The translations under genes and the position numbers were made by a program. 64,000 nt of DNA. Origin: Streptomyces sp. NBC_00425 (GTDB taxonomy: Bacteria > Actinomycetota > Actinomycetes > Streptomycetales > Streptomycetaceae). Under the pieces are notes generated by a model. That model did not search any database and was not told the DNA's origin. It saw only the letters and a program-made list of their open reading frames with translations. Of this stretch, positions 31,022 through 39,925 are shown piece by piece; the first letter of the stretch is position 1, and each line of letters begins with the position of its first letter. The stretch lies in NCBI RefSeq assembly GCF_036030735.1, contig NZ_CP107928.1:5890001-5954000 (forward strand). Direction: 5' to 3'.

Positions 31022-31045
31022 GCGGTGAGCGGCAGGCCGTAGGCA

Positions 31046-31090
31046 CGCGTGAAGGGCGCCCCCGATCGATTCGGGGGCGCCCTTCACGCG
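31046..31090. terminator. 20-bp perfect stem, shared by convergent gdh and tagH
   Basis: The arms at 31046-31065 and 31071-31090 are perfect complements (CGCGTGAAGGGCGCCCCCGA on the left) with the five-base loop TCGAT. The structure stands between the stop codons of two convergent genes. No T run is needed for a stem this stable. Confidence 0.88.
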
Positions 31091-31113
31091 CGTGTCGCTC
31101 GAGGGGGTTGCGG

Positions 31114-31974
31114 TTACTTCGCCGCGGGCTTCTTCTTGCCGTCGCCGGTGAAGGCCTCGTACTCCTTGATGACGTCCTCCGCGGGCCCGTCCATGCGCAG
31201 TTCGCCGCGTTCCAGCCACAGGGCCCGCTCGCAGGTCTCCAGGATCGAGCTGTTGCTGTGGCTGACCAGGAACACCGTGCCGGCGTGCTCGCGCATCTGG
31301 CGGATGCGTTCGGCGGAGCGGCCGCGGAACTTGGCGTCGCCGGTGGACAGCGCCTCGTCGATGAGCAGGACGTCGTGGTCCTTGGCGGCGGCGATGGAGA
31401 ACCGCAGCCGGGCGCCCATGCCGGAGGAGTAGGTGCGCATCGGCAGGGAGATGAAGTCGCCCTTCTCGTTGATGCCGGAGAAGTCGACGATCTCCTGGTA
31501 GCGCGCCTTGATCTGTTCCCGCGTCATGCCCATGGCCAGGCCGCCGAGGTAGACGTTGCGTTCGCCGGTCAGGTCGCTCATCAGGGCCGCGTTGACGCCG
31601 AGGAGGGAGGGCTGGCCGTCCGTGTAGATCCTGCCGCGTTCCACCGGGAGCAGGCCGGCGACCGCCTTGAGCAGCGTGGACTTGCCGGAGCCGTTGGTTC
31701 CGATCAGGCCGATCGCCTCGCCCTTGTAGGCGACGAAGGAGACGTTCTTCACCGCGTGCACGGTGCGTACGCCGGCCGCCTTGTCGGCCTGCTTGCGGCG
31801 CACGATGCGGTTGAGGGCGGCCGTCGCGCTGCCCTTGCCGCCGACCGTGCCGTTGACCCGGTAGACGATGTCGACGCTGTCGGCGATGACGGTGGGGGTC
31901 CGCTCGTCGGCGACCGCGGGGGCCGGCGTGCCGGCGGCGTCGCGGGTGTCGGTGCGGTTTGCGATGTCAGCCAC
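31114..31974 (-). CDS. tagH: polysaccharide/teichoic acid ABC exporter, ATP-binding subunit
   Basis: 286 residues. The Walker A motif is GTNGSGKST, the signature motif YSSGMGARLRFSIA and the Walker B motif DVLLIDEAL. The AVKNVSFVAYKGEAIGLIG start and SGM-type signature are typical of TagH/Wzt ATPases, which with a TagG-type permease move undecaprenyl-linked wall polymers outward. The Wzt carbohydrate-binding extension is absent. A disordered N-terminal 35 residues and a Lys-rich tail are extra. It overlaps the permease gene by eight bases, so the two are one operon. Confidence 0.92.
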   Translation of the reverse strand: MADIANRTDTRDAAGTPAPAVADERTPTVIADSVDIVYRVNGTVGGKGSATAALNRIVRRKQADKAAGVRTVHAVKNVSFVAYKGEAIGLIGTNGSGKSTLLKAVAGLLPVERGRIYTDGQPSLLGVNAALMSDLTGERNVYLGGLAMGMTREQIKARYQEIVDFSGINEKGDFISLPMRTYSSGMGARLRFSIAAAKDHDVLLIDEALSTGDAKFRGRSAERIRQMREHAGTVFLVSHSNSSILETCERALWLERGELRMDGPAEDVIKEYEAFTGDGKKKPAAK

Positions 31975-32884
31975 GTCCGTACGTCTCCTCGGCCTTCCAG
32001 AAGTAGATGAACCCGCCGACGCCGGCGACCAGCGCCCAGCCGGTGGCGACCAGCCACACGTGCGGCGGCAGCTGGCTCGCGTGGAAGGTGTCGATCAGCG
32101 CGAACCGCATCAGGTCGATGTAGACGGCGGCGGGGTTGGCCCGGAGCAGGTCGGCGGCCCAGGCCGGCATGCCGTGGTGGGCCTTGACCAGGTTGTCGAG
32201 GCTCCACATCACGCCGGACATGTACATCCAGGTGCGCAGGACGAACGGCATGAGCTGCGCGATGTCCGGCGTCTTGGCGCCCAGCCGGGCCAGGATCATG
32301 GAGACGCCGGCGTTGAAGACGAACTGGAGTGCCAGGGCCGGGATGACCAGGAACCAGGAGAAGGCCGGCGGGACGCCGACGCCGAGCAGGATGAACACCA
32401 GGGCGGCCATCGAGAACAGCAGCTGTTGCAGCTGCTGCAGGCAGAACGAGATCGGCAGCGCGGCCCGCGGGAAGTGCAGGGCGCGCACCAGGCCGATGTT
32501 GCCGGAGATGGCGCGGGTGCCGGTCATGATCGAGGTCTGGGTGAACGTCCAGACGAACACGCCCGTGACCAGGAACGGGATGAAGTCCGCCACACCCCGC
32601 TTGGTGTTCAGCAGCACACCGAAGATGAAGTAGTAGACCGCCGCGTTCAGCAGCGGGGTCATCACCTGCCAGACCTGGCCCAGCTTCGCCTGGCTGTAGG
32701 TGGTGGTGAGCTTGGCGGTGGCGAACGCGGTGATGAAGTGGCGGCGCGCCCACAGCTGGCGGATGTACTCCGGCAGTGTGGGCCGGGCGCCACTGACCGT
32801 GAGGCCGTGTCGGGCCGCCAGGGCCGCGAGGTCGCCGTGGGGCGCGGCCTCCGTGCGGGGCGGTGTGTGGAGGACCTGACTCAC
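31967..32884 (-). CDS. tagG: polysaccharide/teichoic acid ABC exporter, permease subunit
   Basis: 305 residues of the ABC-2 permease type. About six membrane helices follow the family motif YSQAKLGQVWQVMTPLLNAAVYYFIFG. The best match is TagG/Wzm, partner of the ATPase encoded next. I chose the GTG before SQVLHTPPRTEAA; a GTG five codons upstream is also possible, and neither has a strong ribosome-binding site. Two operator-like palindromes lie about 100 bases upstream between this gene and the divergent TetR gene, so that regulator probably controls the exporter. Confidence 0.9.
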   Translation of the reverse strand: MSQVLHTPPRTEAAPHGDLAALAARHGLTVSGARPTLPEYIRQLWARRHFITAFATAKLTTTYSQAKLGQVWQVMTPLLNAAVYYFIFGVLLNTKRGVADFIPFLVTGVFVWTFTQTSIMTGTRAISGNIGLVRALHFPRAALPISFCLQQLQQLLFSMAALVFILLGVGVPPAFSWFLVIPALALQFVFNAGVSMILARLGAKTPDIAQLMPFVLRTWMYMSGVMWSLDNLVKAHHGMPAWAADLLRANPAAVYIDLMRFALIDTFHASQLPPHVWLVATGWALVAGVGGFIYFWKAEETYGRG

Positions 32885-32976
32885 ATCCGCTGCTTTCACT
32901 CGGGGAGGGGGGCTCGGGCGGCGGCGGCTCCCGCAGTCGTCCGATCGTTTCCTTACGCTTTTCTTCACGTTTTCTT

Positions 32977-33002
32977 ACGTCGGAACGGGACCGTATCGTC
33001 GC
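32977..33002. promoter_or_regulatory. TetR operator-like palindrome, distal copy
   Basis: ACGTCGGAACG-GGAC-CGTATCGTCGC: 11-base arms that match at 7 of 11 positions. It is a copy of the palindrome 48 bases downstream and lies on the tagG side of the divergent gap. Just upstream, TTTCYTNACG occurs three times at 10-12 base steps (32948-32979). Confidence 0.6.
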
Positions 33003-33024
33003 AACGTGAGAGTAGGCCGATCTG

Positions 33025-33050
33025 ACGTCGGAACGCAACCGTTTCGTCGT
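33025..33050. promoter_or_regulatory. TetR operator-like palindrome, proximal copy
   Basis: ACGTCGGAACG-CAAC-CGTTTCGTCGT: 11-base arms with 9 of 11 matches. It covers the -35 position of the predicted TetR promoter (-10 at 33058), as expected for autorepression. Confidence 0.65.
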
Positions 33051-33057
33051 AACGCCC

Positions 33058-33063
33058 TATGCT
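33058..33063 (+). promoter_or_regulatory. candidate -10 box of the TetR gene (leaderless)
   Basis: TATGCT lies eight bases before the ATG at 33071, so transcription would start at the first codon. No ribosome-binding site is present, in agreement with a leaderless mRNA. Confidence 0.5.
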
Positions 33064-33070
33064 GGGTCGC

Positions 33071-33706
33071 ATGACGACGAACGCGACGAACGCCGACGGA
33101 CCAGGGGCGCGCCCGCGCCGCCGGGCCCCCGCGGGCGCGGCCGTGCTCCGCGAGGATGTGACGGAAGCCATCCGGGCAGCCGTGTTCGAGGAGTTGGCGT
33201 CCGTCGGGTACGCCCGGATGTCCATCGAGGGCATCGCCCGCCGGGCCGGCGTGGGCAAGACAGCGGTCTACCGGCGCTGGCGTTCCAAGCTGCACCTGGT
33301 CCTCGACATCGTCTCGGTGATCGCCGTGCAGGGCCTGCCGGCCCCGGAGACGGGCAGCCTCGAAGGCGACCTGCGCATGCTGTACGAGGTGACCTCCCGG
33401 GCGCTGCGCCATCCGGTGGCCTCGCAGATCATCCCCGACCTGCAGGCCGAGGCGGCCCGCAACCCCGACATCGCCGAGGCTCTGCAGAAGGCGCTCAAGG
33501 AGGGGCAGGAGGGCGTCGCCCTGAAGATCGTTGCGGCGGCGGAGCGGCGCGGCGAGGTCCGCGCCGGGCTGAACGAGGAGCTGGCGCTCGACCTGATCTC
33601 GGGCCCGCTCTACTGGCGTTCGGTGGTGATCCGCAGCCCGAAGCTGCCCAAGGGGTACCTGGGGTCGCTGGCCCGGGCGACCGCCGAGGCGATCAAGACG
33701 TTGTGA
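33071..33706 (+). CDS. TetR-family transcriptional regulator
   Basis: 211 residues. The N-terminal helix-turn-helix is clear (AAVFEELASVGYARMSIEGIARRAGVGKTAVYRRWRSK). The C-terminal domain matches the subgroup with LYWRSVVIRSPKLP near the end. It is encoded divergently from tagGH, and two 26-base palindromes lie in the gap, one over its own predicted promoter. I infer an autorepressor that also controls the exporter; the ligand is unknown. The ATG at 33071 is preferred to one four codons upstream because the promoter box would lie inside the longer version. Confidence 0.9.
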   Translation: MTTNATNADGPGARPRRRAPAGAAVLREDVTEAIRAAVFEELASVGYARMSIEGIARRAGVGKTAVYRRWRSKLHLVLDIVSVIAVQGLPAPETGSLEGDLRMLYEVTSRALRHPVASQIIPDLQAEAARNPDIAEALQKALKEGQEGVALKIVAAAERRGEVRAGLNEELALDLISGPLYWRSVVIRSPKLPKGYLGSLARATAEAIKTL

Positions 33707-33955
33707 CGCCTGCTCCACCACGGTCCTCGACCGCGAGGCCGTCACCGGATCGTCCGGCGGGGCGCGCCGACGGTGGAGTCCCGTGCGGGCGACGGGGCGG
33801 AGCGGGTGGAGCGGCACGGGCGTGTGGTGCGGGCGGGCGGTCGCCCGCATCGGCGTGCGGGCGGCGAGTCGGATGACGGCGACCCCCGGGAGGTGACGCT
33901 TCGCCGAGGTGCTCATCTCGACGGACGGTAATAGTGATGAATATCGCTTTTGGGC

Positions 33956-33961
33956 TAATCT
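33956..33961 (+). promoter_or_regulatory. candidate -10 box of the GT-C glycosyltransferase gene
   Basis: TAATCT, in an unusually AT-rich patch (33931-33975), lies ten bases before the GTG at 33971. The start point would fall on or next to the first codon, and no ribosome-binding site is seen. Confidence 0.45.
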
Positions 33962-33970
33962 GTACGTCAT

Positions 33971-35560
33971 GTGATGTCAGTCCCCGTGATGGGCGCACGC
34001 GCCGCGCAGAATCGGCCCGTGGTGTGCGCACGCTCGCGGCCGACGCGCCGTACCGAGGTCCTGGCCGTCACCGTCCCGGCGGCCGTCATGCTCGCGGTCG
34101 GTCTGTGGGGGCTCGACCGCGGCGGCATATGGCGTGACGAGGCCGTCACCTTCCAGGTCGCGCGGCGGACCGTGCCGCAGATCTGGCGCCTGCTGCACGG
34201 GGTGGACGCGGTGCACGGCCTGTACTACCTCGTCATGCACGCCGTCCTCGCCGTCCGCCCCGGTGAGGTCGTGCTGCGTCTGCCGTCCGTGTGCGCGGCG
34301 GCCGCCGCCGCGGGCATGGTCGCCGCGCTCGGGGTGCGGCTGGCCCGGCCCCGGGTCGGCCTGTGGGCGGGCCTGCTGTACGCGGTGACCCCGCTCGCCG
34401 GTCACTACGCCCAGGAGGGCCGCTCGTACGCGCTGGTCGCGGCGGGCGCGGCCGGAGCGACGCTGCTGCTGGCGCGGACCCTGGACGGCGGCACCCCGCG
34501 GATGTGGTGGGCGTACGGAGGCGTCGTCGCCGCGACGTGCCTGCTGCACGAGCTGGCGGTGCTCGTGCTCTGCGCCCACGCGCTCACGCTGGCGCTGCTG
34601 CGGTCGCCGCGGGCGGTGTGGCGGAGCTGGACGCGCGCGGCCGGCGGAGCGGTCACCGTGCTGCTGCCGCTGGTGCTGGAGTCGCGGAGGCAGTCGCGTC
34701 AGGTGGAGTGGCTGCCAGTGCCGGACCGGGAGAGCGCCGAGAGTCTGCTGCGCGCCTTCGCCGTCGGCCCGGAAGGCGCGGTGTTCTGGGGCTGCGTGAC
34801 CCTGATGGCGGTGGGGCTGCTGTCCGGGCGGACGGCGGCTGTCACGGCGCCGGTGATGCTGGTGCCGCCGGCCCTCCTGATGCTGTTCTCGCAGGTGATG
34901 CCGCTGTACCACGAGCGGTACGTGCTGTATGCCCTGGCGGGGGCGCCGCTGCTGGTCGCGGCCGGGGCCGACCTGCTGGTCCGCCGGCTGGCCGCCCTCG
35001 CCGGACGTCCCTCACGCTCACGGGTCGTCACCGCGGCCGGCGTGCTCACCGTGGCGCTCGTCTTCGTCCAGCTGCTTCCGCTGCACCGGTACTACCGCAC
35101 GCTCGCGCACCGCCCGGACGACCTCGCCGCCGTCGCCGCCCTGGCGGCGGGCGCGGTCCGCCCCGGCGACCCGGTGCTGTTCCTGCCGGCGCTGGGGCGG
35201 CGGGCGGCGCTCGCGTATCCGGCAGGGTTCCGCGGGGCGCGGGATCTGGCGCTGAAAGCGCCCGGAGCCCGGTCCGGCACGCTGTACGGCCGCGAGGTCG
35301 GGCCGCGCGAACTGCAGCGCAGGCTCGCCGGCGTGGACCGGCTGTGGGTCGTCGCCGAGCCGTACGCGCTGCGCTCGCGCTGGTTCCCGGGCGACCCGAC
35401 CGAGCATCTGAAGCTGGTTGCCGTGGAGGAGCGGTTCACTCCGCGGTGGGAGCGCGCGCGGTCCGGCGTGACCCTGCGCCTCTACGTCCGCCGCGGGCCG
35501 GGCACGGCATCGGACGGCGGCTCCCCGCCCTCGCCCGGCCTTCCGGCATCGGACGGCTAG
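33971..35560 (+). CDS. GT39-like (GT-C fold) membrane glycosyltransferase
   Basis: 529 residues with about ten transmembrane helices. The first outer loop has [15 protein letters not shown], the acidic pair used by GT-C enzymes that take lipid-phosphate sugars; [11 protein letters not shown] and [10 protein letters not shown] are also typical of actinobacterial GT39-like proteins. The C-terminal 120 residues form a soluble extracellular domain with a Pro/Ser-rich tail. The donor is probably a polyprenyl-phosphate sugar and the acceptor a wall polymer or protein, but neither can be fixed. Start may be GTG 33971 or ATG 33974. It sits between the exporter regulator and the Ohr genes. Confidence 0.82.
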   Translation: MMSVPVMGARAAQNRPVVCARSRPTRRTEVLAVTVPAAVMLAVGLWGLDRGGIWRDEAVTFQVARRTVPQIWRLLHGVDAVHGLYYLVMHAVLAVRPGEVVLRLPSVCAAAAAAGMVAALGVRLARPRVGLWAGLLYAVTPLAGHYAQEGRSYALVAAGAAGATLLLARTLDGGTPRMWWAYGGVVAATCLLHELAVLVLCAHALTLALLRSPRAVWRSWTRAAGGAVTVLLPLVLESRRQSRQVEWLPVPDRESAESLLRAFAVGPEGAVFWGCVTLMAVGLLSGRTAAVTAPVMLVPPALLMLFSQVMPLYHERYVLYALAGAPLLVAAGADLLVRRLAALAGRPSRSRVVTAAGVLTVALVFVQLLPLHRYYRTLAHRPDDLAAVAALAAGAVRPGDPVLFLPALGRRAALAYPAGFRGARDLALKAPGARSGTLYGREVGPRELQRRLAGVDRLWVVAEPYALRSRWFPGDPTEHLKLVAVEERFTPRWERARSGVTLRLYVRRGPGTASDGGSPPSPGLPASDG

Positions 35561-35573
35561 CGGCCTTCAGGCA

Positions 35574-35596
35574 CCGGGCGCCCCTCCGGCGCCCGG
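35574..35596. terminator. stem-loop between the GT-C gene and ohrR
   Basis: CCGGGCGCC and GGCGCCCGG pair perfectly over nine bases with loop CCTCC, 13 bases after the glycosyltransferase stop. The next gene is convergent. Confidence 0.5.
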
Positions 35597-35705
35597 CGGC
35601 CCCGGCGTTGGGTGCCCCAGGGCTTCCGGTGCCTGGCGGGCTTCCGGCGTTCAGCGTTGCGTTGCCGCAGGCTTCCGGCGCTCGTCGGTGCCCGGAGTTC
35701 GGCGG

Positions 35706-36206
35706 TCAGTGGGTCTCCGGTGTCGTGTCCTGTGCGCTCGCCGTGTCCAGGGCGCTGGTGAGGTGGTCCAGGCGGGCGCGCAGTTCGCCGATCTCGGCGA
35801 GGTCGAGGCCGGTGGCGGTGACGATCCTGCGCGGGACCTCCACGGCCCGGTCGCGCAGCGCCGCGCCCTCCTCGGTCAGCCGCACCTCCACCGAGCGCTC
35901 GTCGCGGGCGCTGCGCTCACGGCGTACCAGACCGGCCGCTTCCAGGCGCTTGAGCAGCGGCGAGAGCGTGCCGGAGTCCAGGCGAAGGTGCTCGCCCAGC
36001 CGCTTGACGGGCAGCGTGCCCTGCTCCCAGAGGACGAGCATCACCAGGTACTGCGGGTAGGTGAGCCCGAGGTCCTTGAGGATCACGCGGTAGACGCCGT
36101 TGAAGGCGCGCGAAGCGGCGTGCAGGGAGAAGCAGATCTGGCTGTCCAGTCGGAGCCAGTTCGCCGTGGCGTTCTCGTGGCCGGCGGGTGGCGGTGGGGC
36201 GGTCAT
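35706..36206 (-). CDS. ohrR: organic-peroxide-sensing MarR-family repressor OhrR
   Basis: 166 residues. A MarR winged helix ([47 protein letters not shown]) follows an N-terminal stretch with the OhrR hallmark [16 protein letters not shown], in which Cys25 is the peroxide-reactive residue. Tyr and other residues that bond to that Cys ([10 protein letters not shown]) are present. No second Cys is seen, so it is the one-cysteine type. It is encoded divergently from ohr with an AT-rich palindrome between them, the standard arrangement in which OhrR represses both genes until oxidised. Confidence 0.93.
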   Translation of the reverse strand: MTAPPPPAGHENATANWLRLDSQICFSLHAASRAFNGVYRVILKDLGLTYPQYLVMLVLWEQGTLPVKRLGEHLRLDSGTLSPLLKRLEAAGLVRRERSARDERSVEVRLTEEGAALRDRAVEVPRRIVTATGLDLAEIGELRARLDHLTSALDTASAQDTTPETH

Positions 36207-36245
36207 GTCTCCAGGGTAGCTCTTAACGCGCCATTTGGTTGTGCC

Positions 36246-36256
36246 CAATTAAATTG
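36246..36256. promoter_or_regulatory. OhrR box
   Basis: CAATTAAATTG is a perfect palindrome around a central A and stands out as AT-rich in very GC-rich DNA. It lies midway between the divergent ohrR and ohr genes and matches known OhrR operators. Confidence 0.8.
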
Positions 36257-36324
36257 TGTGCTCTACTTCTGGGTGTGAGGCGGCCGGACCGGGCCGCCGG
36301 ATCGACCTGAGAGGGATGGATTCC

Positions 36325-36738
36325 ATGGACGCGCTCTACACCGCTGTCGCCACCGCCACCCACGGCCGCGAAGGCCGCGCCGTCTCCTCCGACGGCAAGA
36401 TCGACCTGGCGCTGGCCATGCCCGCGGAGCTGGGCGGCAACGGACAGGGCACCAACCCGGAGCAGCTCTTCGCCGCCGGTTACGCCGCCTGCTTCGGCAG
36501 CGCCCTCGGCCTCGTGGGCCGCCAGGCGAAGGTGGACGTCAGCGACGCCGCCGTGACCGCCGAGGTCGGCATAGGCAAGCAGGGCGAGGGCTTCGCGCTC
36601 AAGGTGACCCTGCGCGTCGAGCTGCCCGAGACCGTGGACGAGGCGACCGGCCGCAAGCTCGTCGAGCAGGCCCACCAGGTCTGCCCCTACTCCAACGCCA
36701 CCCGCGGCAACGTCCCGGTCGAGCTCGTCATCGAGTAG
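36325..36738 (+). CDS. ohr: organic hydroperoxide resistance protein (OsmC/Ohr peroxidase)
   Basis: 137 residues, normal for Ohr. The two catalytic cysteines are Cys56 (AAGYAACFGSA) and Cys120 (AHQVCPYSNATRGN). Ohr reduces organic hydroperoxides with thiols, usually via lipoylated proteins, in the cytosol. The ATG at 36325 is chosen because GAGAGGG lies nine bases upstream; an in-frame ATG nine bases earlier would abut that site. It is divergent from ohrR and almost certainly controlled by it. Confidence 0.95.
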   Translation: MDALYTAVATATHGREGRAVSSDGKIDLALAMPAELGGNGQGTNPEQLFAAGYAACFGSALGLVGRQAKVDVSDAAVTAEVGIGKQGEGFALKVTLRVELPETVDEATGRKLVEQAHQVCPYSNATRGNVPVELVIE

Positions 36739-36840
36739 TCCCGAGGGGCCGTCGAGCCCCCAGGCGTCAGGCAGCCCTCGGGCGGAGCGGTCCCGCTCCC
36801 TCCGGGGGCCGCTCGCGTCCGGCGGGCGCGGTCGGCCGCG

Positions 36841-37449
36841 CTACCAGCGCCCCCCGGGCACGACGCCGACGTACGGTCCGCAGCACGCGAGCGCCAGCGG
36901 CACCGCTGCGGTGAGCGCCCACCGGCCCCACACGGCGGCCCGCCGCTCGCGTTCCCAGCCGACGACGATCGCCGCCGCCCCGACGGCCGCCGCGGCGCAC
37001 GCGACCGGGTCCACGAGCAGGATCAGCCCGTACAGCGCGCCCAGCCAGGCGTACCCCCAGCAACTCCTGAGGCCGCTCGGGCCGAGATAGCGGACCCGGC
37101 AGCGCACCGCCCCCGCGCGCGCGGCCGTCGACGCCCAGACCCAGAAGGCGAGCCCCACGGCGAGCGTCGAGGGATGACCGAGGTCGCCGGCGGCCGCCGT
37201 CCAGCCGAGGTGTCCGCGCCACACCAGGGCCATGGCGACCAGGCCCAGGGCCGCCGCCCAGGGCCGGCCCGTCAGCACGCGCGCGAAGCGGCCGACGCCG
37301 GTCAGCAGCACCAGCAGGTGGAACGGGCCCGCCGCCGCCGTGCGGCTCAGCGGATCGTGCCAGTACGCGAGGGACATCGCCGTCCAGAGCAGGACGCCGA
37401 CGAACCGGTAGGGCGTCAGGGGCCAGGGGGTGCGGACAGTGGGGCGCAT
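36841..37449 (-). CDS. small integral membrane protein, unknown function
   Basis: 202 residues with about six hydrophobic segments (for example PYRFVGVLLWTAMSLAYW, GPFHLLVLLTGVGRFA, STLAVGLAFWVWASTAA, LGALYGLILLVDPVACAAAAVGAAAIVV, WALTAAVPLALACCGPYVGVV). I recognise no family. The start has GGGAAGG correctly placed. It follows the glycosyltransferase genes on the same strand but is separated from them by a large stem-loop, so it may be transcribed on its own. Confidence 0.7.
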   Translation of the reverse strand: MRPTVRTPWPLTPYRFVGVLLWTAMSLAYWHDPLSRTAAAGPFHLLVLLTGVGRFARVLTGRPWAAALGLVAMALVWRGHLGWTAAAGDLGHPSTLAVGLAFWVWASTAARAGAVRCRVRYLGPSGLRSCWGYAWLGALYGLILLVDPVACAAAAVGAAAIVVGWERERRAAVWGRWALTAAVPLALACCGPYVGVVPGGRW

Positions 37450-37510
37450 GCCACGCGCCTTCCCTCTCCCGACGCGTTGTTCTCGGCGGCTAGGCCGCAC
37501 GGGGGACGCC

Positions 37511-37550
37511 CGTGTCCGCGGCGGTGGCGCGGCGCGTCGCCGCGGACACG
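37511..37550 (-). terminator. long stem-loop after the GT2-TagF gene group
   Basis: CGTGTCCGCGGCG and CGCCGCGGACACG form a perfect 13-base-pair stem with a 14-base loop; flanking GACGCC and GGCGTC extend it with one bulge. It lies between the stop of the last GT2-TagF gene and the start of the next minus-strand gene. Confidence 0.65.
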
Positions 37551-37628
37551 GCGTCCGGTGTGGTGCGTGACAGGCCCTCCGCGCCTCTCGGCTCTCCGCC
37601 TGCCCGACGGGCCGGGGCGGGCCGGGGG

Positions 37629-39920
37629 TCAGCGGAGCTGCGGCCGGCGCGCCGAGCGGTCGACGGCCTTCGGGATCCGGACGACCCCGCCCGCCTCCCG
37701 GCCGTCGCCGTCACCCGCGTCGTCACCCGCGCCGTCGGCCGTCGTCGCCTCCGGCGGCTCGCCGAGCAGGAACCGCCGGACGACGCGCTCCGCGGCCCGC
37801 CCGTCGTCGTACTCGCAGAACCGCTCCCGGAACGCGGCGCGCAGCCGGGCCGACTCCGCGTCCCGCCAGGCGCCCGAGGTGAACGCCTTCGCCAGCTCCT
37901 CGTCGGACCGCGTCACGTGTCCCGGCGGCGCGGCGGTGATGTCGAAGTAGGCGCCCCGGGTCGCCCGGAAGGCCGCCCAGTCGTCGGCGTGGATCACGAT
38001 CGGCCGGTCCAGGACCGCGTAGTCGAACATCAGTGCCGAGTAGTCGGTGACCAGGGCGTCGGCGGCCAGCAGGACGTCCTCGACGTGCGGCTCGTCCGTG
38101 ACGTCCGTCAGCGCGCCGCGCCGGTGCAGGTCGCGCAGGACCAGCGCCCGTTCGTGATGCCGGGCCAGGCTCGGGTGCAGGCGCACCAGCAGCCGGTGCC
38201 CGGGACCGAGGGACGCGGTCAGCACCTCCAGGTCGACCCGCCAGGCATGCCGGCCCCTGCGGTAGTCGCGCAGGGTCGGCGCGTAGAGGACGACCGTCTC
38301 CAAGGCGTCGATGCCGAGCCGTTCGCGCAGCTCGGCGCCGCGCCCGCCCCCGCCGCTCACCAGGACGTCGTTGCGCGGGCTGCCGCTGCGCAGCGACGCG
38401 AAGTGGCAGGGGTAGGCGCGCTGCCAGACCTCCTCGGAGTGCCGGTTCGCGACCAGGCTGACGTCCCACCGGTCGCTGCGCCGGAGCATGCCGCGCACGT
38501 TCGTGCCGTGCCGGGCGCCCGGCCGGTCGAGGAGGTCCAGCGCCATGTGCTTCAGCGGCGTGCCGCGGTGTGTCTGCACATGCACCGAACCCGGCCGTTT
38601 GACCAGGTCGCCGGCCCAGTTGCAGTCGTTGAACCAGTGCATGGCACGCGCCATCACCCGGTAGTAGCGCCAGGACCCCGTCGTCACGCACTCGACGCCC
38701 GGCGGCACCTGGTCCAGCGCGTCGGGGTGCACCACCCACACGCCCCGCACCTGTGGCGCCAGTTCCGCCGCTCGGGCGTGGATCGCCCGCGGGTCGCCGT
38801 TCACGGCGCGGCTGTGTCCGGCGGAGTACACGGCGAGCCGCGGGTCGAGCGGCCGCCGCAGCTGGACGCGGTACCAGGACCGTTTGACGTGCCGGGCGAC
38901 CAGGCCGCGCAGCCGGCTCGCCGTGCGCGCGGCCGCCGTGCCGCCGCGTCGCCACAGGTCGAGACCGAAGTGCGCGCGATGGTGGGGGACGAGGGCCAGC
39001 AGCCGGATCTCCGCGCGGCGGCTGTCCGGCGGCGGCGTGAACCCCGGCGGCACGTGCCGCCGGTAGAAGGCCCGGATGTGCCGGTAGAACTCCTTGCGGT
39101 CGCCGCGCAGCACGCGTTCGGGGCGGGCCACGGCGAACAGCATGTGGTCCAGGGCCCGTTCGAACAGCAGCGGCCGCGCCCAGTCGAGGCCTGGCCGTTC
39201 GGCGAGGAACGCGAACAGGCCCTCGTACTGCTCGAAGATGTCGAAGTGCTTGCGCCCGGGGGTGCGGGTGATCGCGCCCTGCCGCCGCTGCCGGTACTCC
39301 ACGCCCACCCGGTCCAGGCAGGCGATCCGCTCCGCGGTGACCATGGTCTGGTAGGTGACGGGCGCGTCCTCGTACAGCCCCGGCCGGTACCGGAAGCCGT
39401 GCCCGACGAAGAAGTCCCGGCGGTAGGCCTTGTTCCAGGCGACCAGGAACAGCCGCAGGTACTCGGGGGAGCGGCGGACGTCGAAGGTGTCGGCGCCGGC
39501 CCGTTCGAGGAGTCCCGCCGCGTCGCTGCGGCCCGCGCGGCCCCACCAGTGGGTGCGCACATGGTCGAAGACCAGGATGTCGGGATCGCGGGTCACGTCG
39601 AGCCGGTCGGCGACCGCCCGCAGCAGTCCGGGCGTGTAGCGGTCGTCGCTGTCCAGGAACAGGACGTAGTCGCCGGTGGCGTGGGGCAGGCCGGCGTTGC
39701 GGGCGCGGCCCAGGCCCACGTTCTCCGGCAGGTGGACGGCCTTGACCCGCGGGTCGCGCGCCGCGTACTCGTCGAGGATCGCGCCGCAGCCGTCGGGCGA
39801 GCAGTCGTCGACGGCGATCACCTCGAGGTCGTCGAACGACTGGCCGAGCACGGAGTCGAGGCATTCGCGCAGGAAGCCCTGCACCTTGAAGACGGGGACG
39901 ATGACACTGAAGCGGGGCAC
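37629..39920 (-). CDS. GT2 glycosyltransferase fused to a TagF-like glycerophosphotransferase (paralog A, altered TagF motifs)
   Basis: 763 residues. The N-terminal GT2 domain (about 1-230) looks complete: FSVIVPVFKVQGFLREC, the nucleotide-binding VDDCSPDG, FLDSDD and a YEDAP base region. After a basic linker, the C-terminal half (about 400-720) matches CDP-glycerol glycerophosphotransferases (VLYAPTLRDY, LVTDYSALMFDYAVLDRPIVIHADDW). The motif that reads HGTPLK in the two paralogs is HRGTPLK here, near residue 451, with the His moved one place. Expected role: adding sugar and glycerol-phosphate-like units to a lipid-linked wall polymer at the inner membrane face. The GTG start follows GAGGAG, five bases after paralog B. 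Confidence 0.86.
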   Translation of the reverse strand: MPRFSVIVPVFKVQGFLRECLDSVLGQSFDDLEVIAVDDCSPDGCGAILDEYAARDPRVKAVHLPENVGLGRARNAGLPHATGDYVLFLDSDDRYTPGLLRAVADRLDVTRDPDILVFDHVRTHWWGRAGRSDAAGLLERAGADTFDVRRSPEYLRLFLVAWNKAYRRDFFVGHGFRYRPGLYEDAPVTYQTMVTAERIACLDRVGVEYRQRRQGAITRTPGRKHFDIFEQYEGLFAFLAERPGLDWARPLLFERALDHMLFAVARPERVLRGDRKEFYRHIRAFYRRHVPPGFTPPPDSRRAEIRLLALVPHHRAHFGLDLWRRGGTAAARTASRLRGLVARHVKRSWYRVQLRRPLDPRLAVYSAGHSRAVNGDPRAIHARAAELAPQVRGVWVVHPDALDQVPPGVECVTTGSWRYYRVMARAMHWFNDCNWAGDLVKRPGSVHVQTHRGTPLKHMALDLLDRPGARHGTNVRGMLRRSDRWDVSLVANRHSEEVWQRAYPCHFASLRSGSPRNDVLVSGGGGRGAELRERLGIDALETVVLYAPTLRDYRRGRHAWRVDLEVLTASLGPGHRLLVRLHPSLARHHERALVLRDLHRRGALTDVTDEPHVEDVLLAADALVTDYSALMFDYAVLDRPIVIHADDWAAFRATRGAYFDITAAPPGHVTRSDEELAKAFTSGAWRDAESARLRAAFRERFCEYDDGRAAERVVRRFLLGEPPEATTADGAGDDAGDGDGREAGGVVRIPKAVDRSARRPQLR

Positions 39921-39925
39921 GAAGG

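Noticed and set aside
26159..31219. 1,686-codon open frame antisense to gdh
   Set aside because: It mirrors a complete glutamate dehydrogenase gene and shows only Arg/Val/Leu-rich shadow sequence. It also reads through the strong terminator at 31046-31090.
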